Source: Branchiostoma lanceolatum (lineage: Eukaryota; Chordata; Leptocardii; Amphioxiformes; Branchiostomatidae). From it: 64,000 bases of DNA. Shown here piece by piece: positions 1 through 22,281 of this stretch (the stretch's first letter is position 1; each line of letters opens with the position of its first letter). The notes below the pieces were generated by a model that was given only the letters and a program-made list of their open reading frames with translations, was not told where the DNA came from and did not search any database. The stretch is from positions 6,932,001 to 6,996,000 of the forward strand of contig NC_089739.1 in NCBI RefSeq assembly GCF_035083965.1, in the 5' to 3' direction. The position numbers were made by a program, and so were the translations under genes.

Positions 1-153
1 AATTTTTGCTTCAAAGAGGTACTACAGTCACAATGTGAAGTCTAAGATACAAGCTACGATATAAATGAGGCATGTCAAAAACATAAGGAGTAGGATGTAA
101 AAATGTAAATAAAGATTGGGAAGCACATTCCTTCACTAGATGATAATGACTTG

Positions 154-218
154 AGGCCACACCAATTTAATTTTGAAAATAAAAATCCTTTAACCAAGAA
201 ATTAAATTGGTGTGGCCT
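154..218. mobile_element. Short foldback MITE (GGCCACACCAATTTAA ends)
   Basis: The ends AGGCCACACCAATTTAATTT and AATTAAATTGGTGTGGCCT are complementary. The element sits just upstream of the splice acceptor at 237-238. A second family member spans 38941-39299. Confidence 0.75.
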
Positions 219-238
219 AATGTGAATTTTGTCCTCAG

Positions 239-10725
<10,487 letters not shown>

Positions 10726-12700
10726 GGTAAAGGTAAAGTGGTCGGACTGAGGGTGTACCATGACTCTTCTTTGTTAGCTAATAAGTGCAATGTGGCTTTG
10801 CTACGGCTCACGTTTTTAGCCAAGCACACCGGGTCACCCCTATTCTTCTCAATAAGTGTGTTAGGTTCTTTTAGGTGAAGGTTTGATGCTTGAGGCTTAG
10901 CCTTGAAGCTCCATCATACACGGGCCGTTGGCTTTACGTCGCCATACGAAATAACGAATGCGATCCCTTACAACATGTCCGAGCTGGGGCCGACTCTAGG
11001 ACCACTGTTTAGATTATGATATTGCAAAACACTGAAAAGCTGTTTTCAGAAACAATACATTTGTCACTAAATTTAAAAATGATGACTGTGATAGCCATGC
11101 TGCTTTAACTATTTTGTAAATGTGGAATTTTCGACCGATGTTTCCATGTAGTTTATTACAATGAACAGGTGTTTTTACAAAGATGCCACTAAGTAGAAAA
11201 GTGATAACTATGTCTTCCCCATTGTAAAATGGTGCCTTGTATGAGTGTTAATTCTTAAATGTTGATGTTGATACAGAAATTGTATCTTGAATTCAAGCTA
11301 TAGTGATTATACTTTTAATAACATGAAACTTTTTAGGAATCCAGTAGAAAGTATTTCTAAGATTGGAAATTAATCATCTCAAGACATTGTTGCTGGTTTT
11401 ATAAAAACTATGCTTGTATATTTCTCTTTTGAAACATGAGTTTTGATTTTAGTAAATAATATATGTACCGATGATGTGTTGCACTTTGTCGAGATGCAAT
11501 AATGCCAAATTACCTCTCTTGTTCTGTGATGTACATGTTGCATGCATAGGGATGAGTGAAAATAGATTTAAGATTTAATGTCTTTTGATGACATTAATGT
11601 CTCACAAGTCAAGAAAGGATATGCCATTTGTGATAAATTCTTGATTTGTTTTGGAAATATTCAAAAATGGAAGATGTTGAACATGAAATGATTTCATAGA
11701 TGATAAAGGGTCAATTGAAAGAATGTTTTCCATGAGAATGCACAGTTTGTGCATTGTGAACACAGATGTTCTGACCCAATTGACAATATGCCTAGAGCAT
11801 AAAGCCATGATAGTTAGGAATGGTCTTTTATAGTTCACAATTTTGATATGTGCAAAGAGTTTTAGCTAAAATTAGTATGAAGGATACAAAGTAAATGTAT
11901 ACGATAAGGTTAGGATACTCGTAACGCACAATTCTCAGACATTCATGTAGCCAAATTTGAAATTGGGCTTCTCTATGTAGTATGATAGTTTCTGTAGAGA
12001 GAAAGTGTTTTAATCAGTTTCTACTTTGCGTTTATGATAGGTGTAAAGAGTTTTAGCTTTAGTACGAAGGATACTAAGTAAATGTAGAAGATAAGCTTGG
12101 GATGCTTGTAACGCACAATTCTCAGACATTCATGTAACCAAATTTGAAATTGGGCTTTCCTATGTTTACTAGAATGATTCTTGTATAGGGAGGTGTGTTT
12201 TTTTCCATTGTTGGTTCTAAGGGTAAGGTTAAAAAAATAAGAATTGAAGATAGTTGTACACAGTTTTGAAACCGATTTATTTGACTAGAAGCTTGGGATG
12301 CTTGTAACGCACAATTCTCAGACATTCATGTAGCCAAATTTGAAACTATGTAGTATTATAGTTTTTGCAGAGAGAAGGTGTTTTAGTTTGTACCGGTATT
12401 GTTTGTTCTAAGGTTGAGGTTAAAGATAAGAATTGAAGATAGTTGTACACAGTTTTGAAACCGATTTATTTGTATTTGATTGACAGTTTGATTGTTGCAC
12501 TGATAGACACCACTTACAGAAGAGTTGTTGTCATGTAATGAAGATAGTAACGTCGCAACCAATGTTATATGAGGTACAAATTGTGATCACACCACTAATG
12601 ATACAGCCCTTGTTGTACAAATATGTTCCTTTAATTTATTGAAGACAAATTCAGTATTATTATTTGGCAATAAATCGTTCATCAGATCGATGTGAAAAGC
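10726..12700 (+). other. Probable 3' UTR of the ABCC4-like gene with internal tandem repeats
   Basis: After the stop codon at 10723-10725 no further coding exon is visible. The first AATAAA found downstream is at 12669-12674, suggesting a 3' UTR of about 1.95 kb; an earlier, variant signal cannot be excluded. Part of 10800-10980 resembles 6180-6260 (a GGTTCTTT-TGCTTGAGG-type dispersed repeat), so some of this may be repeat-derived. Confidence 0.45.
11840..12480. repeat. Three-copy tandem repeat, about 190 bp unit
   Basis: The core GTAACGCACAATTCTCAGAC followed by ATTCATGTA-CCAAATTTGAAA occurs at about 11921, 12107 and 12304. Flanking segments (TGTAAAGAGTTTTAGCT; GAATTGAAGATAGTTGTACA) also repeat between copies. 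It lies in the presumed 3' UTR of the transporter gene. Confidence 0.85.
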
Positions 12701-13424
12701 TTATTGGTGTGAAAGTTTTATTGCCTGTATTACACTAGGTCTTGTAGTAATGAAGACTGTTCTAAATGAACATCTCGATCTGTCAGGGGATCATTTTTTT
12801 AAAGTCCCAAATCGTCCCCAAATTAAGTGCCCCAGTAATAATTCTGCAAACAGTCGTTAACCGTTCCCAGACCGGCATTTAATCTTGCTACTACTATTGG
12901 AGCATCTCTAAATACACTAAATTAGAATACGCCAGAACGTGCCAGCTGATAGACTTTCAACAGACGCTCTCTTGTGTAAACTTGAATTGGGTGCTGGGCG
13001 TCTAGAGTTCACAAGACGATAGAGGAATGTAGCCTATGTCTGACATTTGCCCATGCCATCTCAAATTATTTCATCCATCTACAAACTTTTAAAAGAAATG
13101 TATTTCCAATCTTTTATAACAGAAATCAGCAACGCTCAAGGCTGTCGCAATATAAAGCAGTAATTTGACCATATTTGCTGAGCGTTGCAATTCTTTCCTC
13201 TCAAACATGCAAGGAGGTTAAGATCCCTTTTTAACCTCTTTGAAAGATGTGCTTACAGGTCTTACACTGGATGGGTTTACACACAAGTTTTCGGAGTCGA
13301 CTCTGGGCTGTGTGTGAGGAGCTTTGGGCTGCTCAAGTGGAATTTACCAACTAGAAAGCTCTACTGTAGCGGCCTAGGTTCCCCTTTAACAGTCCTGGCA
13401 TGTGTAGATCGGGCCTCATGATGC

Positions 13425-16400
13425 CTACATGCTGTTGATGGCGTTCAGCAGCACCCCCTTGTGGTCCTCCACCCACTGGTCCAGGCTCCTGGTGCGCGGG
13501 TACAGCTGGCGGGTCAGCTCACCGTCATGGTCGGGGTTACCTGTTAGCAGGGCGGGAATCACATTGTAACATACAATTCTTTGTGTATCAGAGTCCACAC
13601 CGCCCTCTATCCAGTCAAGTGTAAAATCTGGAAACATGCATTCGCACTGAAGTCGATGGGCTAGAACCGTTTATGTGCCATCGAGAGGGACCAGTGCTTC
13701 ATGTACTTAAGGTATTTTTAATCTGCAATAACCAAAGTGAAAAGTTTATTTTGATATGTATGATAGCAAGTCTGTATGCGCAGCTTTCTGTCAGAGGTAC
13801 GAAAAACGGTCCTGGTCCATGGACTACTACAGGTGAACACAATGGTAATGATTCTGTTTGTAAAAACATCATTCTTTGACAATTAAGACAACAAAGATTT
13901 TACAAAGAGTTTGCCACCTCCGTGATATTGTTTTAAGCCTCTAGATGGCGGAGTTAACATTGTATTAGCTTCAAAGGTATCTCCCACAGAGGCTCTCTCA
14001 GACTCAAAGAACGGAGGTGACAAACGCTTTATAAAACCTAGTGACATAGGACAGCAGACAATCGTCTGTCATTATGGTCTGATGTTCTGGAAATAAAGAG
14101 AGGAAGAAGCTTGCTGGAGAATCTGTCGTTCCAGAGTTGGTCTGGAAGTTATTCTGTGAACAGAACACAAGTGACGTGATTCTCATGTTCAGTGTCCGTG
14201 TGTGTTATTCTTTGTGACGAATTCTTGTTCAGTACCCTAAAAGAACCCACAGGGCCCGACTATCATCATCCCGTTACATACCCAGGCGCCAGTAGTTGAA
14301 CATGTCACCGTAGTGCTTCGCTCCGGGGCAAGACAGCTGACTGAACTCTTCCACCGTCATCTGTGAACATTCGGGATAGGTGGATGGATGAATTGGTGCA
14401 TTGGATGAATGGACACTGTATAATGTATATTCTGTTGCTGTTCACATTGTAGTGCCCACTGGCACAAACTGTGACAAAGGTCAGCAAGTTTCTGTTTCAG
14501 TTACAAGCAGGGTGTTTTGTAGCAGGGCTAGGGGGTTGCTATTCCTTCCACTATTGATGACGTCATCGTGAAGTCATAAAAATTTGCATATATTACCGTC
14601 TTGCAACAAGGTATTATATTACAAAAGTTCAAAGTCCATAGTTAACTGCAACATATAGTTTGATATACCCTTTGAATTCCTCAGCCGGGGTTTAATGTGA
14701 TCGAGAGCTCGAGGCACCTCATCGAACACGGCCGGACCCCCATTTACGTCCCTTCCGAAAGACGAGTGCAGCCCCAACCGAGATGCCCTTCCCAGCATTT
14801 GGGCCGGGGTCTCCCAGTTAACAACTACATGTAATTGGAACCAAGAGCTCAACTGTGAGGCTGCTACCCGCGTTGAGCTACTGGGACATTCCTATTCTAC
14901 TTCAAATCCCCGGGAAGGGCATTTCTGTTGGGGCTGCACCCGTCTTTCGGAAGGGACATAAGATGTGCCTCCAACACGATAACTGGAAAGGGGTAGCAAA
15001 CCCTCCCTGTAAAAATATATGCTGCTACTGAAACAGCAACTTGCTGACCTGTGTGCCACTAGGCAATACAAGGTGAACGTCAAGTTAGCCCCTCGTTAGC
15101 CTCTACTAGGCTCTACAGACCGCTGGAAAGAGTAGAAATTGGCCAAATAGACAAATGACATGCCAGTCGAAAGTTATTCGGCCGGGCAAGGTCGCAAGCT
15201 GTACTCCCTGGTCTTTCCAGCGTCCTGAGGAGCCTTGTGGAGGCTAGGCCTAGCCCCATTTCAGGCTTCTGGGGCGGCACCGTCGTTCATTTTCTGGGGG
15301 AGCGCTGATTCACGATTTCCAACATATCGGGGCCAGGTTCTGCGGGAGAAATCATCGTATGTTGAAAATCGCGAATCAGCGCTCCGCCCAGAAAATAAAC
15401 GCCGGCGACAGCCAGAAAGCCTGCAAAGGAGGCTAGGCTAGGCCCCACTAACCTCTAACCACTAACAAGACTAACCTTGGTCGGTTTGAACACGTTAGGC
15501 GCCAGGTGTTTGGAGAGAATGTCTGCGTGTTGCTGGATGGTGAGTTTGCCTCCGCTGAAGCCGACAGTCCGGCCCAACCACTCCGCCCTGTTCTTGAAGA
15601 TCTCCCTGACTGCGAAACCCATGTCGGCAACGCTGACGGCGTGCATCGAAGCGCCCTCTATGGCGAATCCTGGATCATGGAGAATTCAGAACAAGACAAC
15701 AGTCACTGCACCGCTTGATACAATTAAGGCTACGCTGACGCTTTTGTATGGCCCCCTCACAGTGGATATTGAAGATGAAGATTCGGGATCAAAAGTTAAT
15801 AAGACACGCAATAAGTACTGTAAAGGGGTAAATGTTCGCGGTGGTTTTATGTTCGCGGTTGTCGCAGTGCCCTCTTCAACGCGAACTTAAAAACCCAGCG
15901 AACATTTTCCATTTAACAGTAATACCCTGCATAGTACCACCACTAACATGTTCCCTTTTACAGTACTGCAGTTTCAACCGTGAACTTAAAACCACGTACT
16001 GTGAACACTCCATTTTCTCCCTACCGCGAAATTCAATCCCCACGAACATTTCTTCTTTTACATTACCTATTTCATAAGTGTTGTCCTCCAGTTTCTTGAC
16101 GAGGCGGAGCGAGAGGTAGCTCTCGTAGTAGAGGGGGTACTTGACGACGGTAACCGGCAGGCCGATAGTCTTCATGTACTCCTCAACGTGAGCCTTGGAG
16201 TCGTACAGCAGACAGGGGAACCCCATGGTCTTCTGCACGGCATCCAGGCTGCTGAACACCACGTGTTCTACACCCGCAGCTTGGGCTGCATCCGCCACAG
16301 CCTTACCCTGGGAGGGAGGGATGAATGGATGAATACATGAATGAGGGAAGGAAGGAATGGATCGATGAAGGAGGGAGGGAGGGAAGGAGGGAGGGAGGGA

Positions 16401-17617
16401 GGGAGGGAGGGAGGGAGGGAGGGAGGGAGGGAGGGAGGGAGGGAGGGAGGGAGGGAGGGAGGGAGGGAGGGAGGGAGGGAGGGAGGGAGGGAGGGAGGGA
16501 GGGAGGGAGGGAGGGAGGGAGGGAGGGAGGGAGGGAGGGAGGGAGGGAGGGAGGGAGGGAGGGAGGGAGGGAGGGAGGAAGGAAGGAAGGAAGGAAGGAA
16601 GGAAGGAAGGAAGGAAGGAAGGAAGGAAGGAAGGAAGGAAGGAAGGAAGGAAGGAAGGAAGGATGGATGGAGTATTACCTGCTGAATCTCCAGTTGGTAA
16701 AAGTCTGGACGTTCAATGAAGTACTGGGTCATCACGAATGTTCCATGAGCGCCCTGGCGAGAAAAGGGGAAAACAAAGAAAGAAACAAACAAACAAAAAG
16801 AAAAAAACAGTTTAGAATATAATTGATGCAAGCTTATTTCAACTGTGATGAGGAAAAAATATACTACACACCTTAGGCTGGTTACCGGTGAGCGATAGAA
16901 TTTACCACATTTCGCAGGATACGTACGACACACTGGAATGCCGAAAACTTTGTAGAAACAACTTACCTTCCGGTTAAAGAACCGTCGGTAAGAAAACGCG
17001 GTCAACCGACAAGAAACTCCATGAAACTGCCCGGAACCTAAAACAAACTAACGCTGTAAAGAAACGCTTCATCCAAGGTTACTGAATGTCATGACGTCAA
17101 TGGCATCCTTGTAGTCACCATTTCATTTTTTTATCAGGATGATTTCTTTCATTGTATCAATGTATTATAAGGACCGCAGGAAGAATAGCTGTTGTAAAAA
17201 TCCAAATTAAGTCAAAGTCAATGAATTAAGTTTCAGTCAGGGGTAAATACTCTTACCTGCAGTGCCCGAACCAAAGAGAAGGGGTCGTCAAAACTGCCCT
17301 CAACGACTTCTGCACCTCTCTCCTGCAGTGCCATAGCCTTGGCGCTAGAGGCGCTCCTTGTCACTATGCGGACTTTGAATTCTGGGTCCGCCAGTAGGGC
17401 GCTGGCTACTGGGCCACCCTGCGCACCTGTTTACAACAAAAAAGATGTAGGTTTCACAGGAAAAATGGCTTTACATTAATCTGGCTACGCGGCTTACAAT
17501 GATCACAGAGATCTCATTGTATATCACATATGCTTGGAGATTGCACAAGCCAGTATGGTTTCAAAAATAAACCGAAAACTCACCAGTCGCTCCGAAAATA
17601 GTGATGACTTTCGCCAT
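13425..17617 (-). CDS. NMRAL1: NmrA-like NADPH-binding redox sensor (NMRAL1/HSCARG-like), complete
   Basis: This is a cytosolic atypical short-chain dehydrogenase of the NmrA/HSCARG family, which senses the NADPH/NADP ratio. Exons in transcript order, all phases consistent: 17617-17584, 17426-17257, 16753-16679, 16307-16067, 15669-15476, 14360-14282, 13540-13425 (stop TAG). The total is 302 aa, against 299 for human from memory. The N-terminus MAKVITIFGATGAQGG holds the Rossmann GxxGxxG dinucleotide-binding loop split over the first intron. RIVTRSASS matches the family's conserved VTR after strand two. The C-terminus SLDQWVEDHKG matches the family's typical end. Tyr of the classical YxxxK is not obvious, as expected for NmrA proteins. 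Intron 3 is almost entirely a GGGA/GGAA microsatellite, and intron 4 begins with a MITE (see findings). Transcription converges on the ABCC4-like gene. Confidence 0.92.
14720..14975. repeat. Inverted pair of tRNA-derived SINE fragments
   Basis: GTCCCTTCCGAAAGACGAGT at about 14750 is mirrored by CGTCTTTCGGAAGGGAC at about 14941. Both are followed by GCAGCCCCAAC-type sequence. A tRNA-like head with CTTCAAATCCC lies between them. This sits in an NMRAL1-like intron. Confidence 0.5.
15283..15410. mobile_element. MITE with GCGCTGATTC(A/G)CGATTT inverted repeats
   Basis: AGCGCTGATTCACGATTTCC at about 15300 is mirrored by AAATCGCGAATCAGCGCTCC at about 15366. CATTTTCTGGGG and CCCAGAAAATAAACG extend the arms outward. 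A half copy lies at about 19655-19710. The element is in an NMRAL1-like intron. Confidence 0.65.
15816..16065. mobile_element. MITE of the TACTGTAAA family abutting a splice donor
   Basis: The left end is TACTGTAAAGGGGTAAATGT; the right end, TTCTTCTTTTACATTA, is at 16050-16065. The interior has the family's GCGGTGGTTTTA and CGCGAAATTCAATCCCC motifs. The right TA forms part of the GT donor of the NMRAL1-like exon ending at 16067. Confidence 0.8.
16370..16664. repeat. (GGGA)n then (GGAA)n microsatellite filling an intron
   Basis: A purine-only tetranucleotide array occupies most of the 371-bp intron between NMRAL1-like exons 16679-16753 and 16067-16307. On the coding strand it is a CCCT/CCTT tract running almost to the 3' splice site, so it doubles as the polypyrimidine tract. 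Confidence 0.97.
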
Positions 17618-18210
17618 TGTTTTTAAACTTTGAGTCATATGACTTGTTGTTTTGCAGTTTGTCAGCAAGAATTGTTATCTCCAGCAGGGTCCGATATGGC
17701 CGATTGCCAAGTTGCGCCACGCAACCAAAGTTTGTTTGGCGCCACGAACCCGTATGGCCCTATCACACTTGAGTGAGTTGTGCATTAACATTTGGGGGGG
17801 GGGGTCAACTCTAAACAACAGGCACTAAATTTCTAGCGAGGTCAACGCCCACAGAGCCGGACTTTTCAAATGCAAACTAGCCAATTAACGCCAAGCTCAC
17901 GAGGTTCAAGAAGGGATATTTCACACCCATGGCCGCCATTGGCTAATTGTCGGTGACGTTCGGTGACCTGCTAGCAGCCGTATGATTGGACCTCGTTAGA
18001 AAATTACTGCCCGACGTTTAGAGTATACGGGGGGGGGGGGGGAGTAAAGTTTGTGGGGAAGAAGTTTTTTTTTAAATTTGACCCACCATTGTGCAGCCTA
18101 GTTATTGAAGCAAAGAAATGACTTCTTCGGCTGCAACCAAAAACATATTAATACGCAACTCATGCGGACTTATATATACGTACGCACAAGTGTGAGGAGG
18201 ACCTTAGTTT

Positions 18211-18353
18211 CTACTCTCCAAGCAGAGCTAGGGTTTCGGCTGTTTTTTTTATGTGTAGCTACACAACAAAAACGATGACAAAGTAGAAGGCATGACAAAA
18301 ACGCCTAAAACACATAAAAAAACAGCCAAAACCCTAGCTCTGCTTGGAGAGTA
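18211..18353. mobile_element. hAT-type MITE with 8-bp target duplication
   Basis: The ends TACTCTCCAAGCAGAGCTAG and CTAGCTCTGCTTGGAGAGTA are inverted repeats that extend inward (GGGTTT-GGCTGTTTTTTT). CTTAGTTT flanks both sides (18203-18210 and 18354-18361), the 8-bp duplication typical of hAT elements. A related element lies at about 58147-58247. Confidence 0.85.
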
Positions 18354-18864
18354 CTTAGTTTCAAGCTCGGGCTAGCGCAGCGCACTATATATAGCGCTAC
18401 TAGTAGTAGTTTCGAGGTGAAGACTGCGAGTGTCGTGCAAGCGGCGCCTACCGCGTTGCAACACCAGATCAGGGCTCGACATGAAGAATGAAATATTGAC
18501 ATATCCCAGTCTGTATACCGTAAACTCCGCTGTCCGAGGCTGTAATGGCCCCTCTCCGTTCTAGGGGCCGGCGCGCATGTTGGGCGGGCCGCTAGAAGCG
18601 CGATTTCATCAGGCTACAGAACAGATATCATATTGACCTCCGTTGCAGACTCCGTCCGGCTGTTTTTCAAGTCTTTCAAGTTACCGTTTTCTTATTATAT
18701 TTTTTTCTTATTGCTGGCCTAAAATGTCAACCTTACCGTGGACTGACTCTCCTGGCCAGGTCATGATTCCCTTTTTTGCCGAATTTTACTATCCGTATGA
18801 CATGTATGAAGGCCTGATGTCTATATAACCTCCTTGAATCTAGTGACGACATCATGGCTCTCGC

Positions 18865-19138
18865 AAAATCTGAACGCTGAACAATTCGGACTTTGAAATC
18901 TAGTTCCTTCAGTCAGTAGGGCATTGGTCAGTGGACCGCCCTGCGCACTTGTTAAAAGCCAGGAAATTAGATTTCACAGGAAAAATAGCTTTCAGCTAAT
19001 CAGGCTACATGGCTAATAATGATCACAGAAATCTCATTGTATACGCACATCTGCTTGGAGATTGTATAAGTCAGGATGGTTTGAAAAATCAGTTGAAAAC
19101 TCACCAGTCGCTCCGAAAACAGTGATGATTTTCGCCAT
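18865..19138 (-). pseudogene. Broken duplicate of the start of the NMRAL1-like gene
   Basis: The segment copies about 17370-17617: a first exon at 19138-19105 (MAKIITVFGATG, then a GTGAG donor), intron sequence still alignable by eye, and the start of exon 2 near 18948 downward. Exon 2 begins AQGGP...ALL but then needs a one-base frameshift to regain FKVRIVQRS. The acceptor base arrangement also differs from the parent. The rest of the gene is absent, so it is a non-functional partial duplicate. Confidence 0.8.
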
Positions 19139-19199
19139 GTTTTTGAACTAGTTAACTGTGAATGCTGACTTGGCAAATCAGGATACAAAGTTCAGGCGC

Positions 19200-19230
19200 A
19201 TGGCGAAAGTCTAATCACTGTTTTCGGAGC
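19200..19230 (+). pseudogene. Third, inverted copy of the NMRAL1-like first exon
   Basis: ATGGCGAAAGTC followed by a 2-nt insertion and ATCACTGTTTTCGGAGC matches the first exon on the opposite strand to the other two copies. The insertion breaks the frame. It lies 62 bp from the minus-strand copy ending at 19138, giving a palindromic arrangement. Confidence 0.65.
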
Positions 19231-20648
19231 TCGAGCAAGGATTGTTACCTCCTCTGGGGGGGGGGGGCTGTTTCTGTATGTCTAATGCGATATAACTCAG
19301 GATCCTTATGACGCATTTGTTTGAAATTTGGCATCTCGGTAGTTATTCAGGCCCAGATTATGTATGGAGATTTTGGGCACCGTAGCAGTTTTTTCATGTT
19401 TTACAGAATTAAAGAACGTCACCCCCCTCTTGAAAATAGTTTGGTACAGTCCAATGGCCAGCGTCCGGCGTTGCTTTTTCGCTGAATCGGTGTTTTGATC
19501 GAATTTGCTTACGATAAATACTTGTAGAGCTCAAGATTATGGCCTTCGACCTGCGGCAACTTAAAATGCTAATGGCAACCTAATTCTTGGCTGAGGTTAC
19601 AACCTGGCCACAAAAAGTATTTCGAACCTAGTAGCATCCTTCAAAGACTTCTAGGAGCGCCGGCGATTATTTTCTGGGGCGAGCGCTGATTCGCGATTTT
19701 CAACATGGGCCTAGTCTGTAGGTTTTTAATGCTGGAGGAGATCGTTTATGTCTGTTCAGTAGATTGCTCTTCGCGTACGTGTGAATTACCCTTGCGTCAA
19801 CATGTGAATTACCCTTGCGCAGATATGTGAATAACCCTTGCGCGGACATGTTAATAGCCTCTCTGAAAGGCTTCCCTGATCCCTATTACTTTCAGGACGA
19901 TGACATATCGCGATTCTTGGGGCGCGGAAACTGCTATTACTACAAATATCTTAGCCTGGAAACCATACCCTCGGTGGCTCCCCGATATTTCTACGGTACT
20001 GTGAGTGACCCCGCCCGCCCAGACAGCTTAGCCCGCTCGGGGTGTTGTTAACGGCCTTGGATTAATTAGTTCGCCACCGACGGAAAAGTAGGAAGACAGC
20101 GGAAGTAGGGTGTAGCGGAAGTAGGATGGCAGCCAGAGGTAGGAAGGCCATCAGAAACTGACTGGCCCGGTAAAACACCACTAAGCCGACCCTAGAGACT
20201 GGGACCAGGCTACAAATATCTATAAGAGAACATTGCGTTAACACGTTAAACAGCCTCATTACCCTACACATTGGGTACCTGCCTGTGGCACTGGCTGCAA
20301 ATACACCTGATATTATATTATTGCGCGCTCCTCCTATCCGAATTAAACTCTCGCGTGTTTCCGCGAGATTTTGCGAGAATATGACGTCACTAGATTATGT
20401 CGCAACGTCATATGGTTACCGAAATACTCCCCCACAGTAACATTTGATTAACAACAGTGCATCAACTATAATCTATTTAGAAAAATCATCAACAAGGGAA
20501 ACTTAAATACTTCATATATTATGACATGAAATAAAATACAATGTTATTTGTACTACTAATACAGTTTTATGAGCAATCATATATTGCATCCCACAATAGA
20601 TAACGTTTCTAATTTGAAGTGGGTCGTTTTTAGTGGCCCATTATGGTC

Positions 20649-20815
20649 ATACTTACCTGGCAGAGATGGCACGTTGATCACGCACGGACGTCCGTCAAGG
20701 GTGAGGCCCGACCATTGCACTCCCGGTCTGGGATGACCCCTTCGATTACCCCAAATGCGGGTAACTCGGCTGCGTAATTTATGATAGTGGGGGTCTGCGT
20801 TCGCGCTAACCCCCG
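20649..20815 (+). ncRNA. RNU1: U1 spliceosomal snRNA
   Basis: The RNA starts ATACTTACCTGGCAG, the 5' end that pairs with 5' splice sites. Conserved blocks follow in the right order: GATCACG, CCATTGCACTCC (the U1-A-binding loop II), CCCCAAATGCGGGTAACTCG, an Sm site GTAATTTATGATAGTGGGGG, and the terminal stem-loop CTGCGTTCGCGC. Length is about 167 nt, close to 164 in vertebrates. No truncation, A-tail or flanking repeat marks it as a pseudogene. The 3' end is placed by analogy to within a few bases. Confidence 0.95.
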
Positions 20816-22281
20816 CCCTTACAATCCAAAAATAATACACTTACAGTCCTCTCTCCATTCACCACGCTGCACGATGGCGCGTAGTACAGACAACATAATA
20901 CGTGGTGAAGCATCATGGTTGGCTTGCATGTGCGTGTATACCTACGATTCCCAAAACATGTTATTGTGTAAACAATGCGTCATTGAGAAGAAAATGATGA
21001 CACTGGGAATGAATATTCTGATAAAGATTCTTAGTAGCAGGCCCTTCCAATAGATCAACCGTCGAGTTACAGGGAGTGTAGTCACCATCACAAGCTGTTT
21101 ATTTTGTGAAGAAAGACGCCGCACACATACTAGTACACAATCGCACTGCACCTTGTTTACGGAGTAATGCAGTACTAACCTGTGTTGATAGGTGGCGCTG
21201 TGAGACTGTCTGTTGTTACATTCCAACTTCCTAGTGTGTATGACCAGGCATGTGATTTTGGTGTGATTTTCCCGCACTTTGCCTGAAGCTACGTATGAAT
21301 CTGCTAATTTTTCATTAACAAGTATGACCAAGTTGTGAATGTGTAATTCCTTGTATGCTATATGACTGTGCTGGTAAAAATAGACACACACATATGCAAG
21401 CACACACACAGAAACACACACACACACGCACACGCACAGACATACACATGCACACAAGTCAGAAAAAATGGCTTAACTAGAAATGTAATCAAGAAACACA
21501 CAAGAGTGAACATTTAACTTCAACTTCTTTTCATACCTGGGAAACTTTAAGTACATACATCAAGCAAAACAAGTTTGCATGGAAAAGACAATCATGGAAA
21601 TATAAATATATTGTAAACAGAAGGGCAAAATGTCACGCCTACTTCAACAAATGAAATACATTTCTTTCTTTTCTACTCTCAATATGGATTCCACAATTTG
21701 AAAAAGTCATACTAGCTTCCACTTGCAGACAGATATTTTTGCTTCATACAAATCGTAGCTGTTTATAGAGTTCACTGAGCCAACCATCATAGTGGAAAAA
21801 TCTACAGACTGTTACATGTAGATATGCAAAGTAGATAGATCAAACTCTTATATTTTTCAAACCAGACAAACAAGCAACATATGTTAGAAAATCTTACAAT
21901 GTACACGATAAAGTTTTGTCATAAGCAATATTACCTGCAACTTAAACCTCAATCAGTCAAATGTGTATTGTCTGAAAAATGTTCCGTTTTATGTAATGTA
22001 GATATATCATATATTCTTATGATGGTTCGAATATATGATGATAATCGACTAAATAAAAGTTTTACACATCAACAAGCTTTGGTCAGAACTGTGACTCTTT
22101 TCAAGAGGCGTGCAAAACTTTTACTATATAACATATATAAATGTACATCACAAATAGCTAATGCATACTTACAATGTACATATATTCTTAGAGACAAAGA
22201 AGCATTTTTACTGGCTTAGGGTTCTTGAATCTTGGAACGCATCTTGTAAATAAACTATACAAGAGAGACTAACAAAAATCT
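20816..22281. other. Intergenic region, no gene seen
   Basis: Sequence between the U1 gene and the PHF20 3' end is AT-rich with a CA-rich microsatellite at about 21385-21455. No conserved coding exon or RNA was recognised. Confidence 0.55.

Larger units (their letters stand above)
17618..20648. other. Intergenic region between NMRAL1-like gene and U1 gene
   Basis: I find no intact protein gene here. The region holds the divergent flank of the NMRAL1-like gene, poly-G runs at 17797-17812 and 18030-18042, and a hAT-type MITE (18211-18353). It also holds the exon-duplicate debris at 18865-19230 and a half MITE near 19655-19710. Confidence 0.6.

Noticed and set aside
16325..17005. Long open frames (GREG and LPPS repeats) on both strands
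   Set aside because: They are microsatellite artefacts inside an NMRAL1-like intron; the one real exon here is 16679-16753.
20577..20840. 87-residue minus-strand open frame
   Set aside because: It is the antisense of the U1 snRNA gene.
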